This document shows, in pieces, positions 20,100 through 27,821 of a stretch of 32,393 nt of DNA (its first letter is position 1; each line of letters opens with the position of its first letter). The stretch covers positions 1 through 32,393 of the forward strand of contig JAEIOG010000061.1 of NCBI GenBank assembly GCA_016342495.1, read 5' to 3'. The notes below the pieces were generated by a model, which did not search any database, was not told the DNA's origin, and worked only from the letters and a program-made list of their open reading frames with translations. The position numbers were made by a program, and so were the translations under genes. Source of the DNA: Phycisphaerae bacterium (GTDB taxonomy: Bacteria > Planctomycetota > Phycisphaerae > Sedimentisphaerales > SM23-30).

Positions 20100-22592
20100 T
20101 TATTCTGTCAGCATCCAATTCTCTGCCAGCATTGAAAAATCTATCATATTAACCACGCCATCATGATTGATGTCGCCAACAAGTCCAGCTGTAGTAAAAT
20201 TCCATACCGGCCCTTCGGTGGAGCCATTCTCATTTTTAGCGATAACCTTCCAGTAATAGGTCGCCCCCGGAGTAAGATGCGTTGGATCCCAACTGGTCGA
20301 TCCCCGATCTGCTGCAACCAGATCAACCGGGTTACTATCCAAACCAAAATATAAATCAAAATCTACTAAGGCCTTAGCCCCATTATTCCATGACAAAATC
20401 GCATTTAGCGAAACACCTAAAGCGCCATCCGCTGGAAAAGGCTCTGTTGGCATCGCCGGAGGTTCAATTACACAGGAAGAATAGCCACTCATATCACTTT
20501 CGCTAAATGCTACCGGTTCCGTGCCATTAGACAAACCCACAATCACAGTGCTGGAGTCAACTTGTAGCCAGGACATTCTTATCACACCATCAAAAAACAA
20601 CTCCAATTGAAAATTATTGGAATTGCCATAGCCATATTCAGGTATACCAATCCAGCTTACCACAATTCGATCAGCTAAAGCCTGATAATTAATCCAACCG
20701 CCATCTTCTGGATTAAGATCAGCACACAAAACCGAAATACGCTTCAATGCGAAATGCTCAGTGGAATCTTCAGGAAAACCAGTATCACCCTGCTCAAAAG
20801 TAATAAAACCATTACTGCCAATAAAAATTTCATTAAACTCATTTCCATAAAATGGAATAGATTCTGAAATACTAATTCTGCTAAAATCATCATCGCCAAC
20901 ATTAACCCGTGAACCTATGGCAGGGTTAGTCGGGAATTCGTCGATATTCATTATGCAAGCCGAATAATAACTATTTGAATTATCAGGTGTAAAAACAATT
21001 GACTTATTATCTAAATCAAAATCACTGACAAATTCTTCTGTAAAACTATCCAAACCTCCAACAATCAAAATAATCTCTCTTGTACGGCTTAGGCCCGTTG
21101 TCAGATTGTTAAAAGTCAAAGTATCAGAATAAATACCGTTGGGCAAAGAATTAGCCTCTGCCGCTATCGAAATAATCACATCAGCGGTTTCGGCCGGACC
21201 CAGATTTCCGGTGATGGCAGAATCTACCACAACCCAACTCTCAGTCCAAGTAATCTGCCAATCTATATTTTCAGTGCCAACATTTCTTATTTGACAATTA
21301 TTTATTGCCGATAAAAATGGGCCACCAACTTCGCCGGTAAATGCCAAATCATCTTCAGGGAAAACCGAAAGACTATCAGGTGCATTACTGATCAGCTCAT
21401 CACAAAAATCATATAAATCAGTATTTTCATTGCCATCATAAACCTGAGCCTGCCCTCTGGCAGTGGCAATCCATGAGTTTGCCATAGTGGTAGTAAAATC
21501 AACCAGGAAATCATCCCAGCCACTCGCACCCGGAAATCCTATTGGATAAATACTATATGAACTATCATAGCTTCCTTCCGGGCCATCCATAGGGAAATAT
21601 ATAGCCAGACCATTAGCGCCGGGCCAACCGTCGCCATGGGCTTCAGCTATAATAACCGAATCAAGTCTGGTCCGAAGCGACTGGGCCGCTGTCACGCAAT
21701 TAAGCACATTGCTGTCCCAATTATTCCTTAAGGTCTGGCCAAAAGAATTTATCTCCGTAGCCAAAGCATCTAATTGCGTTAAATCAATAGCCGACTGAGT
21801 CTGGTCATTTTGATAAGAATTATAATAGTCGTTAACAATAACACTGCCAAGTTCAGCCGCAGTCATTGTCGAATCAGCATTTAGATGTGTCAATATCAAA
21901 TCATAAGGCCAGCCGTCATTAGGTTCTAAATCAGCTGAACCAACCAAAACCTGAGCATGATTACGAATTTCATAAGCAACCTCAGTCATTCCCATCAAGC
22001 ATGCGTCAAAACCAAGCAAAGTTGGATTGCCACTGGCCGCTTCGATTGATTCCAAAGCTGCCCGCACTTCAGCCATATACAAACTATCGCCAGAGCTGGT
22101 ATCATCCCAGCACACTGCCTTGAAAGTTTGTTTAGTATAATCAGGTGTACTGTTACGCCAACCACCGCCATGATTCCACAGAACCAGAGCATAATTATCC
22201 GCCGGATAGGTAGTCATACCCCAGTTAGCAAAATCGGCCAATGTTTGAGGGTTAGCCATATTAAGCTCGCCCATCGATTGACCCCAATTAGGGTCAGGCA
22301 CATCACCGAAAGCTATCAGACCTCTGCGGGTATCGGTCCAGTTGCCATAACTGCTGTCATAGCCTGAAACACGATCTAACATAACTACAATTTTAACATT
22401 ATCATTTGATCCAACCGATGCCATCTCAATAAAATCTGAAATAGCGTCCCCTTCAAGATCATTATCTCCATCTAAATATACCAGCATAGTCCAGTCGGAA
22501 TTTTGAGCCTGAACCTGCGATGCTATTGAAGCCATCGTAATTAGTGCTAATACCATTACCAAAAACAGATTAGCATTTATTTTTTTCAACAT
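20100..22592 (-). CDS. Clostripain-like cysteine protease (family C11) with dockerin-like tail
   Basis: An 830-residue exported protease. A signal peptide (about 1-30, ending SQVQA) is followed by the C11 caspase-like fold starting at WTMLVYLDGDNDLE. It has the catalytic His in LVLWNHGGGW (His141) and Cys in GFDACLMGMTE (Cys198). Later regions contain two Ig/ASPM-type beta domains, a stretch with FIGSNGFITFEQG, a fibronectin-III-like domain (YYWKVIAKNENG) and a dockerin-type repeat (DINHDGVVNMIDFSMLA). It probably cleaves after basic residues outside the cell. The ATG at 22592 follows AAAGG and is chosen over a TTG six codons earlier. It is a single-gene unit. Confidence 0.9.
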   Translation of the reverse strand: MLKKINANLFLVMVLALITMASIASQVQAQNSDWTMLVYLDGDNDLEGDAISDFIEMASVGSNDNVKIVVMLDRVSGYDSSYGNWTDTRRGLIAFGDVPDPNWGQSMGELNMANPQTLADFANWGMTTYPADNYALVLWNHGGGWRNSTPDYTKQTFKAVCWDDTSSGDSLYMAEVRAALESIEAASGNPTLLGFDACLMGMTEVAYEIRNHAQVLVGSADLEPNDGWPYDLILTHLNADSTMTAAELGSVIVNDYYNSYQNDQTQSAIDLTQLDALATEINSFGQTLRNNWDSNVLNCVTAAQSLRTRLDSVIIAEAHGDGWPGANGLAIYFPMDGPEGSYDSSYSIYPIGFPGASGWDDFLVDFTTTMANSWIATARGQAQVYDGNENTDLYDFCDELISNAPDSLSVFPEDDLAFTGEVGGPFLSAINNCQIRNVGTENIDWQITWTESWVVVDSAITGNLGPAETADVIISIAAEANSLPNGIYSDTLTFNNLTTGLSRTREIILIVGGLDSFTEEFVSDFDLDNKSIVFTPDNSNSYYSACIMNIDEFPTNPAIGSRVNVGDDDFSRISISESIPFYGNEFNEIFIGSNGFITFEQGDTGFPEDSTEHFALKRISVLCADLNPEDGGWINYQALADRIVVSWIGIPEYGYGNSNNFQLELFFDGVIRMSWLQVDSSTVIVGLSNGTEPVAFSESDMSGYSSCVIEPPAMPTEPFPADGALGVSLNAILSWNNGAKALVDFDLYFGLDSNPVDLVAADRGSTSWDPTHLTPGATYYWKVIAKNENGSTEGPVWNFTTAGLVGDINHDGVVNMIDFSMLAENWMLTE

Positions 22593-22893
22593 TCTTATAT
22601 TACCTTTCAATAACGGACATTCTTAAAGTCCGCTATTATCTCTTTTCTCAAAAAAACTACAATTATAAAATACAATATAAAATGGAATTTGTAAAACACA
22701 TAATTGGGCCAACCAAGCTAATTAAAATAATCCCGTCCGAAGCTAATCTTATATTTGCTATATCCACATTTTCAATAATAAATATTATAATTTTCCCTAA
22801 AAACCTTCTTGACAGCCTGTCGCAAATCATATATAAATTTCTTTCTCGAAAGAAAATCGAGATTAAGGCCTTGAACTTCATCGCCAAAAAGAC
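22593..22893. other. Gap between protease and tRNA genes
   Basis: AT-rich, with no credible coding frame. A short hairpin CGGAC/GTCCG (22614-22632) lies in the protease leader. The promoters of the protease (minus) and of the tRNA pair (plus) must be here, but I see no clear boxes. Confidence 0.5.
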
Positions 22894-22966
22894 GCCCCCA
22901 TCGTCTAGCGGCCTAGGATATCTGGTTCTCAGCCAGATGACAGGGGTTCGAGTCCCCTTGGGGGTA
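22894..22966 (+). tRNA. tRNA-Glu (CTC)
   Basis: A complete cloverleaf: acceptor GCCCCCA with TGGGGGT (G-U at the first pair), anticodon stem TCTGG/CCAGA with loop TTCTCAG giving anticodon CTC, T-stem AGGGG/CCCCT with TTCGAGT. CCA is not encoded. Confidence 0.95.
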
Positions 22967-23033
22967 TTTGATACTGGATTATCAAAGCTTAATAGCCGAT
23001 AATTTCAGGACAAGACAATTTAATAGTTTTTTC

Positions 23034-23106
23034 GCCAGTGTAGCTCAATTGGTAGAGCTCCCGCTTTGTAAGCGGACGGTTGCGGGTTCGAGTCCCATCA
23101 CTGGCT
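23034..23106 (+). tRNA. tRNA-Thr (TGT)
   Basis: Acceptor GCCAGTG pairs perfectly with CACTGGC. The anticodon loop TTTGTAA gives TGT. There are two weak spots: C-A at the outer pair of the anticodon stem (CCCGC/GCGGA), and C-A plus G-U in the T stem (GCGGG/CCCAT). CCA is not encoded. The accessory island starts just after its 3' end. Confidence 0.9.
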
Positions 23107-23113
23107 TAACTGT

Positions 23114-23149
23114 AAAAACCCCGTTTTTCATGAAAAAATGGGGTTTTTT
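23114..23149 (+). terminator. Terminator of the tRNA unit
   Basis: AAAAACCCC and GGGGTTTTTT arms (23114-23122, 23140-23149) enclose a second complementary TTTTTCATGAAAAA core, and end in six T. It lies eight bases after tRNA-Thr. Confidence 0.9.
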
Positions 23150-23204
23150 AATGCCTTAAACGCGGTTTTTCACTTTTGAGTGTTTGCGAATAAAAATCCA
23201 TTTC

Positions 23205-23268
23205 TGTAACAGATTGTAACCTTTTGTCCCCAAAAATCAAGGATTTTGTCACAATTCATGTCACAATT
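23205..23268. repeat. Short direct repeats at the island edge
   Basis: TGTAAC occurs twice (23205, 23215) and TGTCACAATT occurs twice (23247, 23259), close to the tRNA-Thr 3' end. Paired short repeats beside a tRNA resemble integrase arm sites of an attachment region. The matching attachment core is not in the window. Confidence 0.35.
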
Positions 23269-23269
23269 A

Positions 23270-23572
23270 TCAGTATATTTGCTTATTTCCAACAATTATT
23301 GCCGGGCCAACTATCATTGATCCATACACCTCCGAAGCCATGATATTTACAGGTAAATTTTCCAATAAACCTTCCTCATTCACAACCATTACCATGCTTA
23401 TACCTCCAAATTTGTCCTCGTCCAGATATACAATTTGGATTAATCCCCCAACAATTTTCTGAAGAAAACCCAAAGAATATGTGCCATCTTTTCGGTCTGG
23501 AAAAATCTCTTCTATAGAAAAATCTGGTAATAACAGAAGCCCCGGAACCATTTTTTTATTTTTTTTAACCAC
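23270..23572 (-). CDS. DUF3846-like protein
   Basis: A 100-residue soluble protein of a small family frequent in phages and plasmids (LQKIVGGLIQIVYLDED, MVVNEEGLLENLPVN, ASEVYGSMIVGPAIIVG). The function is unknown. The GTG at 23572 is chosen because AAGGAG lies nine bases upstream; the longer frame to 23644 would overlap the preceding gene and has no ribosome site. It is the last gene of the island's leftmost operon, 19 bases after the MgsA-like gene. Confidence 0.75.
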   Translation of the reverse strand: MVKKNKKMVPGLLLLPDFSIEEIFPDRKDGTYSLGFLQKIVGGLIQIVYLDEDKFGGISMVMVVNEEGLLENLPVNIMASEVYGSMIVGPAIIVGNKQIY

Positions 23573-23591
23573 AACTACTAACTCCTTAAAA

Positions 23592-24134
23592 CTATTTAAT
23601 ATCATCGTCAAACAAACCCGGCTGCCTAGGGTCAAGAGCCTCAAACTCCTGAATCATAAACTGCTCTTTTGTCATTCCTTTTTTCTTACCCCTGCGGGTG
23701 TGCATATCAAGGGCATAGTCAGGTATCTCCTTAAGCTCCTGACGCTCGTTTTCAAGCTCACGGTCTATATCTTCATTAGTTACCCGTTGCAGGTCATAGA
23801 CAATATTAGTCAGGTGATCTGCATCCCGACTCTTACGGCACATGGCAAGCAGCACGGTCGCCTTGGACAGAAATACCCGGCCTGTGCCTTTGCGTTTCTT
23901 GTCAGCCATCTGCCAGCACTCATACAAAGCCTTAATCTCCTTGGTTATCAGACCCCAGCAATCCTCAGCTGAGATCACCAGCAAACGCCGCCAGGCATAT
24001 TCCCGATAACCCGACTCGAACAGCTCTATCGCCCAATACCCGGCAAACCGGGCATCGCCCCGGCGTATTGCTTTCTGCAAAGCCGAGGCTACCTCAAACA
24101 TATCATAGTTCCTTGTCGTTCTAAATTTACCCAT
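23592..24134 (-). CDS. MgsA/RarA C-terminal-domain-like protein
   Basis: A 180-residue protein. Residues about 14-70 (ALQKAIRRGDARFAGYWAIE, then RRLLVISAEDCWGL) follow the pattern of the C-terminal oligomerisation domain of the MgsA/RarA/WRNIP1 replication-repair ATPases, without the AAA+ part. The second half is charged and ends in PGLFDDD, which could be a beta-clamp-contact-like motif. Stand-alone versions occur in phages and plasmids and may act on the host replication machinery; that is inference. The start follows AAGGAG, and the gene begins three bases after the VWA-like gene. Confidence 0.6.
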   Translation of the reverse strand: MGKFRTTRNYDMFEVASALQKAIRRGDARFAGYWAIELFESGYREYAWRRLLVISAEDCWGLITKEIKALYECWQMADKKRKGTGRVFLSKATVLLAMCRKSRDADHLTNIVYDLQRVTNEDIDRELENERQELKEIPDYALDMHTRRGKKKGMTKEQFMIQEFEALDPRQPGLFDDDIK

Positions 24135-24137
24135 TAA

Positions 24138-25232
24138 TTAAGCTCCTTTTTGTAATTGGTTATTATTGTCGTTTAATTTCTTGACGGCCTGTTCAAGCCA
24201 TCGTGATGCTGAATACTGATCAAGAATGTCATAGTCCGCAAAAACATCATACCTGCCTCTTATACTCATAGGGACGCTGGTCGGAGAACCAAGATGAGAG
24301 ACAAGCTTGCCTGGCAATGCCCGTGCTTTGGCAAACAGGCACATGCGAGCATAGGCAATTTCGCAAAGCATGAAAGCCAGAGAATTTCGCTCCAGCGGCC
24401 AGTTATAATCTTTAGCTACAAATTGTCCCACCGACAGATTTGCCATTGGAGTCATACTGTCGCTGCACATCAGTAACTCGACTCGGACCGATACTCCCAT
24501 CGAAGATAAATAATCAACCAGTGCCATGACAGCTGCACCCCGATACTTCAAATGCTCCTCCCTGCGAGAAGCATTTACTGCACCGTTAATTGCGATACAA
24601 ACCTGTCTTGCCGGGACTTCCCGACGCTCCATCCGCTCCCACATTTCTGGAACTCTCATTAAAAATCTATCAGGGTCAATCTGATCGCCAAACTCGCAAC
24701 CTCGTCGCAAACGGCGGGTTGCACGTCGTCCTGTCAGGGCCGGGCTTAAAGCTGTAATCTCAGACTTTAGCTCATCGCATAACTCAATATACTTCGGTGA
24801 TGGGTTTACAAGCTCTTGCATGAACTTGGCTTTAGTAAAGTGATTACCCCAACTACCTGTGCCATCAAAATAATCGGACATCTGGCTATTGCAAACCAGA
24901 CGACTAGCATCAACAACCCCGAACTCAGAATCCCATGCCATGTTTACAACCTCGGTCAAAGAACCGACCTCGACATGATATTCTTTATCTTTAGGCATTG
25001 TCCTAATTGCAGAATACCCGCACTGCGGTCCGCCAAGAACAACTCTCGTGTCTTTAGGTGTTGGTACTGGGCTGCGGGGCTTCAGGTCAGCTGAAACATG
25101 AGGACCACAATCTTGACACTTAAATCCATAACGACGCTTGAACCATACCGGCTCGGCTGTCTTAAATGTTCTGCCACATGCCCGGCATTTACCTGCTCTT
25201 TTTGCAATTATTTTATCCGATTTGATTGCCAT
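24138..25232 (-). CDS. Zinc-ribbon/VWA-like protein, partner of the AAA+ ATPase
   Basis: A 364-residue protein. The N-terminus has a four-cysteine zinc ribbon (Cys16, 19, 39, 42). The middle region (about 200-270) reads as a VWA/CobT-like fold, VCIAINGAVNAS followed by a helix, then VRVELLMCSDS. The usual D-x-S-x-S metal motif is replaced by N-G-A-V-N, so a classic MIDAS is missing. Such proteins are commonly found beside MoxR/CobS-like ATPases in phages, and the AAA+ gene lies just upstream. The pair may form a chaperone-like remodelling complex. The start follows AGGAGC behind promoter copy A. Confidence 0.6.
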   Translation of the reverse strand: MAIKSDKIIAKRAGKCRACGRTFKTAEPVWFKRRYGFKCQDCGPHVSADLKPRSPVPTPKDTRVVLGGPQCGYSAIRTMPKDKEYHVEVGSLTEVVNMAWDSEFGVVDASRLVCNSQMSDYFDGTGSWGNHFTKAKFMQELVNPSPKYIELCDELKSEITALSPALTGRRATRRLRRGCEFGDQIDPDRFLMRVPEMWERMERREVPARQVCIAINGAVNASRREEHLKYRGAAVMALVDYLSSMGVSVRVELLMCSDSMTPMANLSVGQFVAKDYNWPLERNSLAFMLCEIAYARMCLFAKARALPGKLVSHLGSPTSVPMSIRGRYDVFADYDILDQYSASRWLEQAVKKLNDNNNQLQKGA

Positions 25233-25277
25233 TTTTTTTGCTCCTAAAAGTAAGTTAAGTTTCTTATTCTCTACGAA

Positions 25278-25306
25278 ACGTAACTCACACTCACGAATAC
25301 TGTCAA
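25278..25306 (-). promoter_or_regulatory. Island promoter, copy A
   Basis: Minus strand TTGACA, 17 bases, TTACGT, then TTCGTAGAGAATAAG. A-tracts lie directly upstream and may act as an UP element. It drives the VWA-like, MgsA-like and DUF3846 genes. Confidence 0.65.
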
Positions 25307-25343
25307 ACTGATTTGAATTTTTTTTTAAGTTTTTTTATTGCCC

Positions 25344-25372
25344 CACGGTATCAACGTCCATGTGATACCGTG
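25344..25372 (-). terminator. Hairpin after the AAA+ gene
   Basis: CACGGTATCA/TGATACCGTG, a perfect ten-pair stem with a nine-base loop. It lies 30 bases after the AAA+ stop and just before promoter A. No T tract follows on the minus strand, so it is either a weak terminator or a 3'-end stabiliser. It is related to the hairpins at 26444 and 27749. Confidence 0.5.
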
Positions 25373-25402
25373 AGGCGGGAAGCAAAGAAACTTAAATTTT
25401 TA

Positions 25403-26320
25403 TCAGGCTACCTTAGTCTGCTCGTCAAGTGACCATGATTGCAAGAACTTGCGCTTAATGAAATTCAGATCATGGCCCGAACTCAGGGCTTTCATTCCAT
25501 TAATGACCAAGCGGGTGCTGGCTACTCTTTGTAATCTATACTCGACTATTTTCTTACGTATATCCCAAACCCACTCCAGAAGGCTCGTGTGGCTTGGTGA
25601 ACCGTCAGTCAAGGCTCGTTCAAGGTCAGGGTCATAATCCACATAGACCGTCGATAATACGAATCTGTCCAGTGTCGAGGCATCTAATGGATTGCGACCA
25701 ACATACTGGGCATCAGCTCCGAGGCCGTAAGTGTTAGCTGCTGCAATTATAATGCACTCAGGGTGACGGTTGTGTACCTTACCATTGACCACATTACTTA
25801 GATGTCCGTTCGCCAAGGCAGCATTGACACTGACCATTAAATTCGGGTCAGCTGCATCAAGCTCATCCAGCAGAAATACTCCACCATTTTCATAAATGTC
25901 AACAAACTGGGTACTCTGATAACCCCAAGTACCATCAGCCTGTGGCAAGATACGCCCGAACAAGTGTGCTTCAGTTACACCGGCGGAAAGGCTCAAAAAA
26001 CCGTAGTTTAATTTCAAACCAGTTGCTAAATCTTTGGCCAGAGTTGTCTTGCCTGTCCCTGATGGACCGACAAGCAGAATATTGTCAATACCCTGATTGA
26101 CCAAATCAAGAACATCGGTCAGACTTGCGTGCGGAGTGTCAAGCTCGACTGGAAGCTTACCGTCTGACAAGTGGACTTCGATTTTCTTAGCTGCAATAGT
26201 CCCGACTTTCTCGTCGATCATCTTGCGGACGGCTTCCTCGTCAACCGAGCTTTTCATGTGCTCTTGAATTGCAGATGCCATTAATTCAAATACTTTTGTT
26301 TTGTCGTTTTCATTGCTCAT
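25403..26320 (-). CDS. MoxR/CobS-type AAA+ ATPase
   Basis: A 305-residue ATPase with Walker A GPSGTGKT (85-92), Walker B GGVFLLDELD (Asp152, Glu153) and a sensor-1 segment IIIAAANTYGLG. The FLSLSAGVTEAHLFGR and IYENGGVF segments are typical of the MoxR/CobS branch. These ATPases remodel proteins or insert metal together with a VWA-domain partner; here the next gene is a VWA-like protein. The start follows TTAGGAGC. The gene has its own promoter (copy B) and its own 3' hairpin, so it can be expressed separately from its partner. Confidence 0.88.
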   Translation of the reverse strand: MSNENDKTKVFELMASAIQEHMKSSVDEEAVRKMIDEKVGTIAAKKIEVHLSDGKLPVELDTPHASLTDVLDLVNQGIDNILLVGPSGTGKTTLAKDLATGLKLNYGFLSLSAGVTEAHLFGRILPQADGTWGYQSTQFVDIYENGGVFLLDELDAADPNLMVSVNAALANGHLSNVVNGKVHNRHPECIIIAAANTYGLGADAQYVGRNPLDASTLDRFVLSTVYVDYDPDLERALTDGSPSHTSLLEWVWDIRKKIVEYRLQRVASTRLVINGMKALSSGHDLNFIKRKFLQSWSLDEQTKVA

Positions 26321-26380
26321 TGTCTTGCTCCTAAAAAATTTAAGTTTCTAAAAAAAGTTTAATCATCAATTCTGTACGAA

Positions 26381-26409
26381 GCCTAACTCGCACAAACGAG
26401 AGCAGTCAA
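26381..26409 (-). promoter_or_regulatory. Island promoter, copy B
   Basis: Minus strand TTGACT, 17 bases, TTAGGC, then TTCGTACAGAATTG, with A-tracts upstream. It drives the AAA+ gene. Confidence 0.6.
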
Positions 26410-26443
26410 ACTGATTTAACTTTTTTTTTTGAATATTTTTTTG

Positions 26444-26478
26444 TCCCACGGCATAAACGTAATTGTTATGCCATGGGA
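26444..26478 (-). terminator. Hairpin after the MGLDMYL gene
   Basis: TCCCACGGCATAA (26444-26456) pairs with TTATGCCATGGGA (26466-26478). The one non-Watson-Crick position is G-U in minus-strand RNA but C-A in plus-strand RNA, which supports a minus-strand transcript. It lies 15 bases after the gene's stop. Confidence 0.55.
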
Positions 26479-26492
26479 CGTGAATATTTTTT

Positions 26493-26948
26493 TTACCATG
26501 ATGCGTAATAATAAAACCCGTCGGCGTCCTGTGAGTCTGCTTTTATATTTTTTAACATCGCAACAGTTGCCCTCAGGTCGTCAAAATAATACTCATCATA
26601 TTTAGCGTTGCCAAAAAAGAAACCCTCCTGAGCCGGCAGCAGATCGGGGGCAAGGCTATGGTCTGCCAGAACTTTCAGACAAGTATCAACCAGCTCCTCC
26701 ATCTGCTCAACTGAAACATAATATCGAGCACAGTTATCCTGTCCGTCTTGGACATTTCGGACAAACCAGCCATGGATCTGGTTGGCTTTACGCCAGTAAG
26801 CATAATCTTCTATGATTGACTTCACCTTATTGGTGTTGACCTTTACAAGCTTACCTTTACTCTTGAGATCAATAATACCTGTAACTTCGTTGTGTTCATA
26901 ATTAGCACCAATCCACACGCTTTTTTCTAAATACATATCTAAACCCAT
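26493..26948 (-). CDS. Phage-type conserved protein (MGLDMYL family)
   Basis: A 151-residue soluble protein of a conserved but uncharacterised family seen in phages and bacteria. It is recognised by its start MGLDMYLEKS, AYWRKANQIHGWFV, a DNCARYYVSVEQMEELVD segment, GFFFGNAKYDEYYFDDL, and an aromatic end. No catalytic motif is evident. It begins 63 bases after the preceding gene with only a hairpin between, so the two are probably co-transcribed. The start follows TAGGAGC. Confidence 0.75.
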   Translation of the reverse strand: MGLDMYLEKSVWIGANYEHNEVTGIIDLKSKGKLVKVNTNKVKSIIEDYAYWRKANQIHGWFVRNVQDGQDNCARYYVSVEQMEELVDTCLKVLADHSLAPDLLPAQEGFFFGNAKYDEYYFDDLRATVAMLKNIKADSQDADGFYYYASW

Positions 26949-26976
26949 TTTATTGCTCCTAAAATTTAATTGTTAT

Positions 26977-27000
26977 GCCGGGGCTTCACATCGCCCCGGC
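26977..27000 (-). other. GC-rich intercistronic hairpin
   Basis: GCCGGGGC (26977-26984) pairs perfectly with GCCCCGGC (26993-27000) around an eight-base loop. It lies between two genes transcribed together, with no T tract on the minus strand. It may protect or uncouple the upstream message. Confidence 0.6.
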
Positions 27001-27011
27001 TATTATTGTCC

Positions 27012-27434
27012 TCAATCAGTTGTAACTCGCCTTGACTCTGTTCCGGCATGATGCCTACTGCCGGGCCTCAGTTCGTCCGGCAAGAGGCTTGACCAGATAA
27101 AAACAGCAGAGCCATAAATCTGCTCACTGACAATCTCTGAAGCTCTGGTATTAAGATTACCGCCCAGCTGTTCTGCATTTATAACGTGTATCAGTGCAAT
27201 ACTAATACCATTGCTACTAGACTTGATAATGCAAATTTTCAGGGGTTCCGTAAGGTCCGCTTTAGACAAATCTAAACCTTCCTCCAGAACTTCTTGAATA
27301 TCCAGAATATTGACTTTCCCACCAACTTCACGAGGGGATATACCGCCAAACACATCCTTACCAGCTTCACTGCCCGGGATAAAAAAATAACATTTACCGG
27401 CTACCGTTTGACCTGGCTTGTTCTCTGCAACCAT
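27012..27434 (-). CDS. Unidentified island protein
   Basis: A 140-residue protein not recognised. It is mixed alpha/beta in composition, with an acidic middle (LDIQEVLEEGLDLSKADL) and a beta-rich stretch with ISIALIHVINAEQLGG. The segment SEQIYGSAVFIWSSLLP recalls the SEVYGSMIVGPAII end of the DUF3846-like gene at 23.3 kb, so a distant relation is possible. The C-terminus is polar (RPGSRHHAGTESRR) and probably disordered. The start follows AAGGAGC, 18 bases after the small upstream gene. Confidence 0.6.
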   Translation of the reverse strand: MVAENKPGQTVAGKCYFFIPGSEAGKDVFGGISPREVGGKVNILDIQEVLEEGLDLSKADLTEPLKICIIKSSSNGISIALIHVINAEQLGGNLNTRASEIVSEQIYGSAVFIWSSLLPDELRPGSRHHAGTESRRVTTD

Positions 27435-27452
27435 TATACTTGCTCCTTAAAA

Positions 27453-27629
27453 TTAATATTCTATTTTGACAGTCCCACATGGATTGCCATTGATGTCGTA
27501 AATTTTTGCTTTAATCTGATCGCTCTCTGCCTGACTCTGTAGCTCACGGAAGATTCTGGCAAGCTCCCAGCCAGCCTGCGGATGGAAAGCATCGTTGCCT
27601 GTGTCGATTTCGATAATTACTTTTTTCAT
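27453..27629 (-). CDS. Small phage-type protein (58 aa)
   Basis: A 58-residue frame, MKKVIIEIDTGNDAFHPQAG onward, ending CGTVKIEY. The pattern of a short beta strand IEIDTGNDAF, a helix around ELARIFRELQSQAES and a final strand DINGNPCGTV matches small conserved proteins common in phage genomes; the role is unknown. The ATG follows AAGGAGC behind promoter copy C, and the gene is 18 bases before the next, so the two form an operon start. Confidence 0.75.
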   Translation of the reverse strand: MKKVIIEIDTGNDAFHPQAGWELARIFRELQSQAESDQIKAKIYDINGNPCGTVKIEY

Positions 27630-27686
27630 TTTTTTGCTCCTTATAAAGTAAGTTAAATTATCAATGTTTTATACTTAACGTACGAA

Positions 27687-27715
27687 GCCTATCATACATA
27701 AACGTAGACAGTCAA
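27687..27715 (-). promoter_or_regulatory. Island promoter, copy C
   Basis: Minus strand TTGACT, 17 bases, ATAGGC, then TTCGTACGTTAAGTAT. It drives the 58-aa, 140-aa and 151-aa genes. Confidence 0.6.
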
Positions 27716-27748
27716 ACTGGAATTAAAAAATTTTGTAAAAATTTTAAT

Positions 27749-27785
27749 GTCCCACGGACTTTTTGCGTTTCAAAGACCGTGGGAC
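27749..27785 (-). terminator. Hairpin after the glycosyltransferase gene
   Basis: GTCCCACGG (27749-27757) pairs perfectly with CCGTGGGAC (27777-27785), extended inside by CTTT/AAAG after an A-A mismatch. It lies 36 bases after the gene and just before promoter C. It shares the CCCACGG outer arm with the hairpin at 26444. Confidence 0.55.
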
Positions 27786-27821
27786 GAGCAAAAAAATGGA
27801 TAAGAAAATGTTAAATATTCT

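Noticed and set aside
22682-23159. Plus-strand open frames over the tRNA genes
   Set aside because: They run through the two tRNA genes and have no ribosome sites; they are chance frames.
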